A stretch of 33,599 nt of DNA from CAZNGF01 sp964572855 (lineage in GTDB: Bacteria > Bipolaricaulota > Bipolaricaulia > RBG-16-55-9 > JAJCYT01): the NCBI GenBank assembly GCA_964572855.1, contig CAZNGF010000028.1, positions 1 to 33,599 on the forward strand. Reading direction: 5' to 3'. The notes under the pieces were generated by a model, which did not search any database, was not told the origin of the DNA, and saw only the letters and a program-made list of their open reading frames with translations. The position numbers and the translations under genes are program-made. Positions within the stretch are counted from its first letter, which is position 1. The number at the start of each line of letters is the position of its first letter. Shown piece after piece: positions 1 through 5,715 of the stretch.

Positions 1-499
1 AGATGATGGCCGTGCCGTGCTGGTCGTCGTGGAACACGGGGATGTTCATCGCGCGCTTGAGCCGTTCTTCGATCTCGAAGCACTCGGGCGCCTTGATGTC
101 CTCCAGGTTGATCCCGCCGAAGGTGGGCTCCAGCAGCTTGACGGCCTGGATGAACGCCTCGGGGTCGCGCGCTTCGAGCTCGAGGTCGAACACGTCGATG
201 TCGGCGAAGCGCTTGAACAACACGCCCTTGCCCTCCATCACGGGCTTGCTCGCCAGCGGCCCGATGTCGCCCAGTCCGAGCACGGCCGTGCCGTTGGTGA
301 TCACGGCCACCAGGTTGCCCTTGTTGGTGTAGCGGAACGCCTCTTCCGGGTCGCTTTCGATGCGCCGGCACGGCTCGGCCACGCCGGGGCTGTAGGCCAG
401 CGCGAGGTCGCGCTGGGTGAGCGTGGGCTTGGTGGGCACGACCTCGGTCTTGCCGGGCGGGTCCGTGTGATAGGCGAGTGCGTCCTGTTCCAACGACAT
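1..499 (-). CDS. Malic enzyme (oxaloacetate-decarboxylating malate dehydrogenase), N-terminal part
   Basis: Oxidative decarboxylation of malate to pyruvate with NAD(P)+, in the cytosol. The reading frame starts at an ATG (499) and leaves the window, so only about 166 N-terminal residues are present. They match the malic enzyme N-terminal domain: YSPGVAEPC, YTNKGNLVAVITNGTAVLG, GDIGPLASKPVMEGKG, FGGINLEDI and HDDQHGTA are family blocks, the last being the end of the catalytic domain before the NAD-binding domain. The start is supported by AAGGAAGTG six bases upstream. The same frame is open further upstream to 832, but the good ribosome site and family alignment favour 499. It lies outside the tRNA-flanked island and is probably ordinary chromosomal sequence. 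Whether it is the NAD or NADP type, or carries a phosphotransacetylase domain, cannot be seen. Confidence 0.93.
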   Translation of the reverse strand, partial: MSLEQDALAYHTDPPGKTEVVPTKPTLTQRDLALAYSPGVAEPCRRIESDPEEAFRYTNKGNLVAVITNGTAVLGLGDIGPLASKPVMEGKGVLFKRFADIDVFDLELEARDPEAFIQAVKLLEPTFGGINLEDIKAPECFEIEERLKRAMNIPVFHDDQHGTAII

Positions 500-536
500 G
501 GCGGTCACTTCCTTAGAATGGCGCAGGGTGGGAAAC

Positions 537-565
537 ATTGTAAGGCGCTGCGGGAGAAATGCGAA
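537..565 (-). promoter_or_regulatory. Putative sigma70-type promoter of the malic enzyme gene
   Basis: On the minus strand, TTCGCA (565-560), a 17-bp spacer and TACAAT (542-537) precede the malic enzyme ATG by about 40 bases. The -10 is good and the -35 is weak. It lies between the tRNA fragment and the gene, so malic enzyme expression need not depend on the island. Confidence 0.4.
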
Positions 566-623
566 ATGATGCGGGACAGTTGGATTTATGACCGGCGATG
601 GCGCGCCGACGGGCTCGCGCACA

Positions 624-677
624 GTGGTGCGCCCGAGAGGACTCGAACCTCTGACTTCTTGCTCCGGAGGCAAGCGC
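624..677 (-). pseudogene. Displaced 3' part of tRNA-Arg(CCG), island attachment site
   Basis: These 54 bases are identical to 9436-9489, the anticodon-stem-to-CCA part of the intact tRNA-Arg at 9437-9513, in the same orientation. The 5' half (D-arm and 5' acceptor strand) is absent, so it cannot be a functional tRNA. A duplicated tRNA 3' end is the usual scar of integrase-mediated insertion: the intact gene stays at one end and the displaced 3' end marks the other. The malic enzyme promoter begins about 60 bases beyond it, consistent with a return to chromosomal sequence. Confidence 0.9.
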
Positions 678-689
678 GTGGGAGAGAGC

Positions 690-832
690 GTTAAGTGCTT
701 CCCACGGTAGGGATTCTTTTTTTCGAGGTGGATGATCTTGCCCGTGTCGAGGTCAACGGCGATGACGCCCAGGTCGAACTCGGCGTGGTGTGGGAACATC
801 TTGTTCAAGCGTGCAGACAACAGGAATCGCAT
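690..832 (-). pseudogene. Possible out-of-frame protein remnant at the island edge
   Basis: A second reading frame here, starting at ATG 832, gives protein-like sequence (MRFLLSARLNKMFPHH, then FDLGVIAVDLDTGKIIHLEK and KNPYR) that reads better than the overlapping end of the 753-1247 gene. It runs without a proper end into the tRNA fragment. It may be the true C-terminus of that gene after a one-base frameshift, or the end of an unrelated gene cut by the attachment site. I do not recognise the family. Confidence 0.3.
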
Positions 833-1247
833 ACCCCAGCTTGCTTGAGATAGGTGTCCCGTCACGCTTTTTCAGGTACGTGTGGTAGAATCCAGGTTCC
901 TCAAGCCTCCGGCACTGGCGAATCTCGTAGAAGCTCATGAAGTCGGTTGATTCTCCTTGGGCAAGCCGAACTCGTTTGTTCAATAAGCTTTTCTTCTCTT
1001 GCTGGGTCAACTCTCGGGTGTCATGAATGTCGACAAGCTCTGCTTCGTATTTGACCAGTGGTTTGTCGCCAGTGGGCGTGAAATAGATGCGCGTATAGAT
1101 GCGCGTCTTGCCTTGTTCTTCGAGTACTGATCGTGCCGCAGTCCAGGGCCAATTCGAATGGAAGACCGGGGAATCACTCTTCCTCTCGCAAGCTTGGTCA
1201 AGTAGTACCGCGTGATTCTTGATGTGAACATAGAATTTGGTCGACAT
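753..1247 (-). CDS. Hypothetical protein at the distal end of the island
   Basis: A 164-residue protein starting MSTKFYVHIKNHAVLL, with ATG at 1247 preceded by AAGGA. I do not recognise a family. It is soluble, charged and has no signal peptide or membrane segment. It starts 25 bases after the broken methyltransferase gene ends and is co-oriented, so it is probably the last gene of the operon. The final 28 or so residues (after KLGY) are Arg/Pro-rich and look like out-of-frame translation, whereas the neighbouring frame from 832 looks protein-like. The gene may therefore be frameshifted near its 3' end. Its position next to the tRNA-derived repeat makes it the distal boundary gene of the island. 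Confidence 0.6.
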   Translation of the reverse strand: MSTKFYVHIKNHAVLLDQACERKSDSPVFHSNWPWTAARSVLEEQGKTRIYTRIYFTPTGDKPLVKYEAELVDIHDTRELTQQEKKSLLNKRVRLAQGESTDFMSFYEIRQCRRLEEPGFYHTYLKKRDGTPISSKLGYAIPVVCTLEQDVPTPRRVRPGRHRR

Positions 1248-1272
1248 GCATCCTTCCTTTTGCTGCGTTGGA

Positions 1273-3372
1273 CTACCTCTCCTCAAACCCCTGAGCGCGG
1301 AACTTGAGGGTGCGGCAGTTCTCGGTGACGGTGCGGATGACGCCGTCGGGGACGCCGTCGGGGACCTCGGCTTCGATCTCCAGCGTGATCCTGACGTTGG
1401 CGCCCTCCAGCAACGCGAGGTGTTGCACGATCTCCTCGGCCACCTGGCCGGCCTTGCTACCCATGCGTTCGGCATCCAGCTCAATTCCTCCCCCCAGCGG
1501 GGGGAGGTTAGGAGGGGGGCCAGAGGAGCCAGAGGGGCCATGCAACGCATCCCAAATCCGCGTCAGCACGCCCTCAAGGTTCTCAAAGACCTCGTGATTC
1601 CAGAAGCGTATCACTCGAATGCCGTGTCTCTCCAGATAAGCAGTTCGCTCAGCGTCTTTGGCCTTGACATCGTCGGTGTTGTGCTGTCCGCCATCGAGTT
1701 CGATGGCCAGCTTGGCGGAGACGCAATAGAAATCCAGCACGAAGCGCTCCAGGGGATGTTGCCTGCGAAACTTGAAGCCGTCGAGCTGTTTGCCGCGCAA
1801 GCATTGCCAGAGCAATTGCTCTGCGTCGGTCATGTTCTTGCGCAGGTCGCGGGCGGCTTGTAGCAGGGTCTGCGGGATGGGGGTTGGGTGCCAATGTGCG
1901 CTTTGTGCCCCCCTCCCAGCCTCCCCCCGCTGGGGGGAGGAGTGAAAGCCGGCGGCTTTGGCATCTTGGAGCACGCGCTCCCGCGCCTCGCCCACCAAAT
2001 CGCTGAACGTCGTCAGCGCCACCAGTTGGCGCGGGGTGAAAGCATCTCCCCATGTGTACATCCCATACATGGGAAGTCGATCAACATCATGGCACGGCGT
2101 AGTGACCAATTGGTCTGGTTTCCAAGTAGGATTTGCTGAACGCGCAATAGACTCATGTTCTGGATCTGGAGGGAAATAGACTCTTCCTCTCTTCCCTTCA
2201 GCAACAATTGCCAAAGGCATTTCGCTCATACGCCCTGCCTGTGCCTCATCCCGAATGTACGGAAGTTGGGCTTGCCCCTCACAAGTCAGGCATCTAGCGG
2301 CCCTATTCTTCATCGTCCCGTCAGGGGCTTCTCCTTCTCCTATCCTGACCTCAAAGCGCACCGTCTTATTCGTTTTATCGACGATCGGCTCCACCCACGC
2401 CTTCTTGTTCTTCTTGGTGGAAAGCGCGAACGAGCGGACCAGGGGCATTTGTGCACCGCAGGCGGGGTTGGGGCAGGTCACGGTGCGCGCCCAGAGCCAG
2501 GCGATGACGGTCAGCTCGTCGCCGGGTTTGAAGCCCTGTGCCTTGAGGTCGGCGCGCTGGTCCAATAACTCGTCGGTGAGCTGCACCTTGGGATACAGGT
2601 GGCCAATGCGCTTTTCGGCCTCGTCGCGCATCCACTGGCCGTAGTAGCGCACGTCGTCGGCCAGCCCTTGCGCGCCCTTCCAGCTGCGGGTCAAGAGCTC
2701 CTCTCCCGGCTGAGAACTGGCCCCCCTTCTCTCCCCCCTCCTAACCTCCCCCCGCTGGGGGGAGGGATATTGGGAGGCAATGTCCCCCTGCTGGAGGGAG
2801 GAACTCTCCTCCCTCCCCCAGCGGGGGAGGGTCGGGGTGGGGGCCGTGGGGGCTGCGTCGGGATTCACGGGCGGCTTGCCGGCGAACTTGGGCGGAATTT
2901 CGATGAGCGCCTTGGTAATCAGCACGGCCACGGGGTTGAGGTCCGAACCGTGGGCCTCCATCCCGAGCCGCTGCGCCTCCAGCGGAATCGAGCCGCCGCC
3001 GCAGAAGGGGTCCAGCACGGGCGGCGGGTTGCCGTCGGTGGCTTTTAGAATCTCCTTGCGCGCGTCCTCCAGCGCTTTGACCGCTGCCGCGTCTTTCCCG
3101 TTGACGGCCTCCCACTGGACCATGCCTTCGATGATCGAAAACAGCCGCTTGCGCTCCTTCTCCTGCGCGGCTTCCGTAGGGAAGAGGTCCGGCCGGCTGG
3201 CGGGCTCGTCCACGATGGAGGCAAACAACACGGCCCGGCACGCCGCCAGCGGCCGCCGCGCCCACCACAGGTGCAAGGTGGACGGGTGGCCATGCCGAAT
3301 GGACTTCTCCCGCGCCGACTGCGCGTTGATCGCCTCCAGCGGCAATGCGACTTCGATGAGTTTCTTGGTCAT
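1273..3372 (-). CDS. Broken DUF1156 DNA adenine methyltransferase chimera carrying an inserted DUF559 domain and a DUF499-like tail
   Basis: The ATG at 3372 (GGGAG upstream, 4 bases after the preceding gene) gives 699 residues. Residues 1-175 and 234-475 match DUF1156 adenine methyltransferases: EKSIRHGHPSTLHLWWARRP near the N-terminus, the SAM-binding DPFCGGGS at 121-128, SDLNPVA at 143-149, a zinc-ribbon-like CxxxxC/CxxC pair at about 300-305 and 361-364, and FTPRQLVALTTFSDL near 445-460. Residues 176-233 are a repeat-derived, Pro/Arg/Gly-rich insertion. The protein then leaves the family before the catalytic DPPY region: residues 476-497 are repeat-derived, 498-613 form a DUF559 endonuclease-like domain, 618-629 are repeat (NLPPLGGG), and 630-699 resemble the C-terminus of DUF499 ATPases (TLEIEAEVPDGVPD, TVTENCRTLKF, GFEE). 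Without DPPY, methylation is unlikely. The fusion of a methyltransferase front to a DUF499 end is inferred to result from a deletion. Confidence 0.85.
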   Translation of the reverse strand: MTKKLIEVALPLEAINAQSAREKSIRHGHPSTLHLWWARRPLAACRAVLFASIVDEPASRPDLFPTEAAQEKERKRLFSIIEGMVQWEAVNGKDAAAVKALEDARKEILKATDGNPPPVLDPFCGGGSIPLEAQRLGMEAHGSDLNPVAVLITKALIEIPPKFAGKPPVNPDAAPTAPTPTLPRWGREESSSLQQGDIASQYPSPQRGEVRRGERRGASSQPGEELLTRSWKGAQGLADDVRYYGQWMRDEAEKRIGHLYPKVQLTDELLDQRADLKAQGFKPGDELTVIAWLWARTVTCPNPACGAQMPLVRSFALSTKKNKKAWVEPIVDKTNKTVRFEVRIGEGEAPDGTMKNRAARCLTCEGQAQLPYIRDEAQAGRMSEMPLAIVAEGKRGRVYFPPDPEHESIARSANPTWKPDQLVTTPCHDVDRLPMYGMYTWGDAFTPRQLVALTTFSDLVGEARERVLQDAKAAGFHSSPQRGEAGRGAQSAHWHPTPIPQTLLQAARDLRKNMTDAEQLLWQCLRGKQLDGFKFRRQHPLERFVLDFYCVSAKLAIELDGGQHNTDDVKAKDAERTAYLERHGIRVIRFWNHEVFENLEGVLTRIWDALHGPSGSSGPPPNLPPLGGGIELDAERMGSKAGQVAEEIVQHLALLEGANVRITLEIEAEVPDGVPDGVIRTVTENCRTLKFRAQGFEER
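1487..1519 (+). repeat. 33-bp palindromic repeat, copy A
   Basis: The core CCTCCCCCCAGCGGGGGGAG plus G forms a near-perfect hairpin, followed by TTAGGAGGGGGG. In the coding frame of the chimera it reads PPPNLPPLGGG. It abuts the DUF499-like tail on one side and the DUF559 domain on the other. Confidence 0.85.
1908..1940 (-). repeat. 33-bp palindromic repeat, copy B, inverted
   Basis: Reverse complement of copy A, with two differences in the stretch after the hairpin (GGCTGGGAGGGGGG versus GGTTAGGAGGGGGG). It is read in frame as SPQRGEAGRG and marks the point where methyltransferase similarity stops. Confidence 0.85.
2733..2765 (-). repeat. 33-bp palindromic repeat, copy C
   Basis: Identical over 33 bases to copy A in reverse orientation. 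It is read in frame as SPQRGEVRRG within a methyltransferase region where family members have no such insertion. Confidence 0.85.
2783..2843 (+). repeat. Degenerate repeat pair, copy D and a half copy
   Basis: The segment 2812-2843 has the same plan as copy A (CCTCCCCCAGCGGGGGAGG followed by a G-rich arm) with shorter C and G runs. 2783-2801 is a half copy with CCTGCTGGAGGGAGG. Copy D and copy C face each other in inverted orientation about 47 bp apart, forming a second repeat pair inside the same gene. Confidence 0.65.
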
Positions 3373-3376
3373 GCGT

Positions 3377-5086
3377 TCACTCCCGTCGCGGGTTGGCTTG
3401 TTGGGCAATTTCCACGATGCGATCGAGTTTCTGCCGCACTTCGTCGTCGATTTCCGCAGCCGGCACGTAAGGGGCGAGCATGTGGTAGTCGGTCTTGCGC
3501 ATCAGGTTGGGCAAGTTCAGCTTACCGTAGAAGTTTTCGAATAAAGGGTCGAGGAAATCGTCGCTTGCCTTGACGTCCGGACCCCACGGCGAGGGCCTGC
3601 GAAGCGATGCCAAAGCCGCTTCCACTTCGGCGATGGCCTCTTCCATGGTCTCACGCCACGTTTGACTGAACAGGTCGCCTTGCTGAATCCGACCTTGCTC
3701 CTCGGCGAAGTTCAGCAGGGTGTCTTGCTGGCACAGGTAGTTCTCCAGCTCACGTTGTCCCCACATGAGCTGCGGGAGGTTGGGGTCAGCGGGTGGGGGC
3801 TGTTCGAGCCGATCGTAGAGCGCAACCCCCACCAAGTCGCCCTTGGCTTCGCGCAGACCGTAGAAATGCTCTTGCGCTTTGCGGGGCTGATTCCCCACGT
3901 AGTGAACAAACGGGCGCTCCAGAACGTCTTGGGCCGGATGATCCAGTTGCGCTGCGAGCGCGCGCAGAATGGCCAAATCGGTCGATCCTTCCAGATAGAG
4001 CACCCAACCGCATTCCTCTGCCTGATAGTAGTGCTCGAAGCCGATTTCCTTGAGCGCTTTCATGACCTGGCTGCCACGGTCGTCAATCCTGTGGGGCCGG
4101 CCGACGAAGGCGATGACGACGTCACGGTCGGCGGCCTCGTTGAGCAGCACCTCGGAATGGCTGGCGGCGAGAATCTGGCTTTCAGTTGCGGATGCCATTT
4201 CGCTTAGGATCTGATAGATCTGGCGCTGACGTAAGATCTCCAAGTGGGCATCGGGTTCGTCGAGCAACAGCACGGAGCCTGGGTTGACAGCCATGTGAGC
4301 CAGCAAGAGCAACGTCTGCTGTTGGCCACGGCCGCTGGATGAGATGTCCAAGAGGACGTTGTCTCGCGTTTTGTACGACATCACGATCTCGCCGCGTTCG
4401 GTGATGTACTCCGGCTCGTTCAGTTTGATTCCAAACAGCGCTTCCATCTGATCGACCAGCATGTCCCACTTGTTGGCCCCATCTTTTCCCTGCAAGACTT
4501 GATGGCACAGGTTTCTTAGAACTTCGGCGGTTCTTCCTTCCCCTAAGCGAACGTTGATCGCGCCGTGATCGAGCCGGGTTTCGTTCGAAGCCAGTCCAGA
4601 CATGGGGGGCAAGTACGCAATGGGCAACTGCGAAGCCTCTTGGGGAACCACCATGCGCTCGCCGTCCCCTTGCCGCAGGGAGCGACAATAAAAGGACTCT
4701 TCGTTCGCGTAGTAGAATTCCAATCCACAGGTCCAGGTTTTTCCTTTTGAGACGCCCTCCGCGATGATGTCGATAAAGATCTTCTGGGTTCCGCCTCCGC
4801 GGGCGGCCTGTTGGGTGTGTAAATCCCGCCAGAGGAGCTTCGCCGTGGGCGTTGGCACAGCGATGAGGTCGCGCCGGTTGATGGTGACGCCGGGACGCTT
4901 TTCCGGAACCTCACCCGCGCCTCGCTTTTCGATCCAGCGCTTGACGCCGATATCCCACAACGCTAAAGCCTGCAATGCCGACGACTTCCCGGCGTTGTTG
5001 GGACCGACCAAGACCACGCGGTCCCCCAAATCCAGTTCGACCTCGTCGAACAGTTTAAAGTTCCGCACGGTCAGCTTGGTCAACAT
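3377..5086 (-). CDS. OLD-like AAA ATPase with TOPRIM-type nuclease end
   Basis: A 569-residue soluble protein. The N-terminal ABC/SMC-like ATPase half has Walker A GPNNAGKSS (28-36), signature ISSSGRGQQQ (about 248-257), Walker B VLLLDEPDAHLE (272-283) and H-loop ASHSE (308-312). The C-terminal half keeps TOPRIM-like residues: Glu366 and Asp370 in LEGSTD, an Asp in ALYDRLE (425), and the RELENYL block near 445. This arrangement is typical of OLD-family nucleases, as in Gabija GajA or retron and PARIS effectors. It has its own 163-bp upstream gap after hicB and is followed four bases later by the methyltransferase start, so the two are likely co-transcribed. In this context it is probably the nuclease or sensor ATPase of the defence set. 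The exact defence family is not assigned. Confidence 0.8.
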   Translation of the reverse strand: MLTKLTVRNFKLFDEVELDLGDRVVLVGPNNAGKSSALQALALWDIGVKRWIEKRGAGEVPEKRPGVTINRRDLIAVPTPTAKLLWRDLHTQQAARGGGTQKIFIDIIAEGVSKGKTWTCGLEFYYANEESFYCRSLRQGDGERMVVPQEASQLPIAYLPPMSGLASNETRLDHGAINVRLGEGRTAEVLRNLCHQVLQGKDGANKWDMLVDQMEALFGIKLNEPEYITERGEIVMSYKTRDNVLLDISSSGRGQQQTLLLLAHMAVNPGSVLLLDEPDAHLEILRQRQIYQILSEMASATESQILAASHSEVLLNEAADRDVVIAFVGRPHRIDDRGSQVMKALKEIGFEHYYQAEECGWVLYLEGSTDLAILRALAAQLDHPAQDVLERPFVHYVGNQPRKAQEHFYGLREAKGDLVGVALYDRLEQPPPADPNLPQLMWGQRELENYLCQQDTLLNFAEEQGRIQQGDLFSQTWRETMEEAIAEVEAALASLRRPSPWGPDVKASDDFLDPLFENFYGKLNLPNLMRKTDYHMLAPYVPAAEIDDEVRQKLDRIVEIAQQANPRRE

Positions 5087-5214
5087 GAGCGTTCCCCTTC
5101 CTGCTCCCTTGAAAACCGGCGCTGGATCTGCATGTTAGGCGCTATGCTCCACTTATGGATGTCGTCTATATTGAAATGAACCGATCCATTTCTTTTGGAG
5201 TTCGCTCAAATATT

Positions 5215-5248
5215 TGCGCGGCACGCAATCCAGTTTACACGCCGCGCA
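5215..5248. promoter_or_regulatory. Inverted repeat between hicB and the ATPase gene
   Basis: Arms TGCGCGGC (5215-5222) and GCCGCGCA (5241-5248) are perfect inverted repeats separated by 18 bases. They start one base beyond the hicB stop codon, in an AT-richer gap. No strong T-run follows on the minus strand, so an operator or mRNA-processing hairpin is as likely as a terminator. Confidence 0.35.
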
Positions 5249-5249
5249 A

Positions 5250-5462
5250 TTACGCGTACATCAGCCGGCCTTTGGGTTGCGGAATGGGGCGGCCCAGCTC
5301 GCGTGCCGTCTCGATCCACTCCTCAATCACCCGTTGGGCGTTGGCCACCGCCTGTTCGTAGCTCTGGCCATCCGCCATACAGCCCGGCAGCTCCGGAACT
5401 TCGACCACGAAGGACGCGTCTTCCTCGCTCCAGTAGATGATCAGCTCATACTTGATCGACAT
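5250..5462 (-). CDS. hicB: HicB-family antitoxin
   Basis: A 70-residue protein with the HicB partial RNase H-like fold: an initial beta strand YELIIYW, then FVVEVPELPGCMADG, the family signature, and a helix QAVANAQRVIEEWIETARELG. It ends without the extra helix-turn-helix or ribbon-helix-helix domain found in some HicB proteins, so autoregulation may need another surface. It overlaps the end of hicA by 17 bases, as is common for translationally coupled pairs in toxin-first order. It is expected to bind and block HicA. Both genes lie inside the defence operon between the helicase and the ATPase. Confidence 0.9.
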   Translation of the reverse strand: MSIKYELIIYWSEEDASFVVEVPELPGCMADGQSYEQAVANAQRVIEEWIETARELGRPIPQPKGRLMYA

Positions 5463-5712
5463 CGGTCTCTCCTAACCGGTACTTGACCAAGATTTCCCTG
5501 ACCTGTTTGACCTGATAAACCTTGGCTTGGTTCCCTTTGGGTTGCAGATTGATGATCTCCTCAACGCCATCCTGCGTAAAGATGTGATGGTCGCCCTTGA
5601 CCCTTTCCTCGAAGCCGAGGCGGATGAGCAACTGGCAAAGCGAAGAAAATTCGACGTTGGCATCCGCGCTGCCCGCCAGGATTTTCTGCATCAGTTTCGC
5701 ATACTTCCCCAT
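5446..5712 (-). CDS. hicA: HicA-family mRNA interferase toxin
   Basis: An 88-residue protein with the dsRBD-like HicA fold. The motif KGDHHIF (residues 39-45) carries the expected catalytic His in the family's G-S/D-H-H pattern, and NLQPKGNQAKVYQVKQVREIL matches the conserved end. HicA cleaves mRNA in a ribosome-independent way. The gene starts three bases after the helicase stop codon and overlaps hicB, so it is embedded in the same transcript as the helicase. It is longer than the usual 60 or so residues because of an N-terminal extension before FSSLCQLLIRLGF. Confidence 0.88.
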   Translation of the reverse strand: MGKYAKLMQKILAGSADANVEFSSLCQLLIRLGFEERVKGDHHIFTQDGVEEIINLQPKGNQAKVYQVKQVREILVKYRLGETDVDQV

Positions 5713-5715
5713 CGA

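Larger units (their letters stand above)
1487..1940 (-). mobile_element. DUF559 endonuclease cassette framed by inverted 33-bp palindromic repeats
   Basis: A stretch coding about 115 residues of a DUF559 domain (Vsr-like fold family) lies between repeat copies at 1487-1519 (plus orientation) and 1908-1940 (minus orientation), so the repeats form a terminal inverted pair. The domain starts near RDLRKNMTDAEQLLW and has FKFRRQHPLERFVLDFYC followed by IELDGGQH, the likely D...ExD nuclease core, and ends VIRFWNHEVFENLEGVL. The whole segment is read in frame inside the methyltransferase chimera. DUF559 proteins with similar Pro/Gly-rich N-terminal repeat translations occur in other genomes as far as I recall. 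That the cassette itself moves is my inference. Confidence 0.6.

Noticed and set aside
1..832. N-terminal extension of malic enzyme up to 832
   Set aside because: The frame is open but passes through the tRNA fragment; family alignment and the AAGGAAGTG site place the start at 499.
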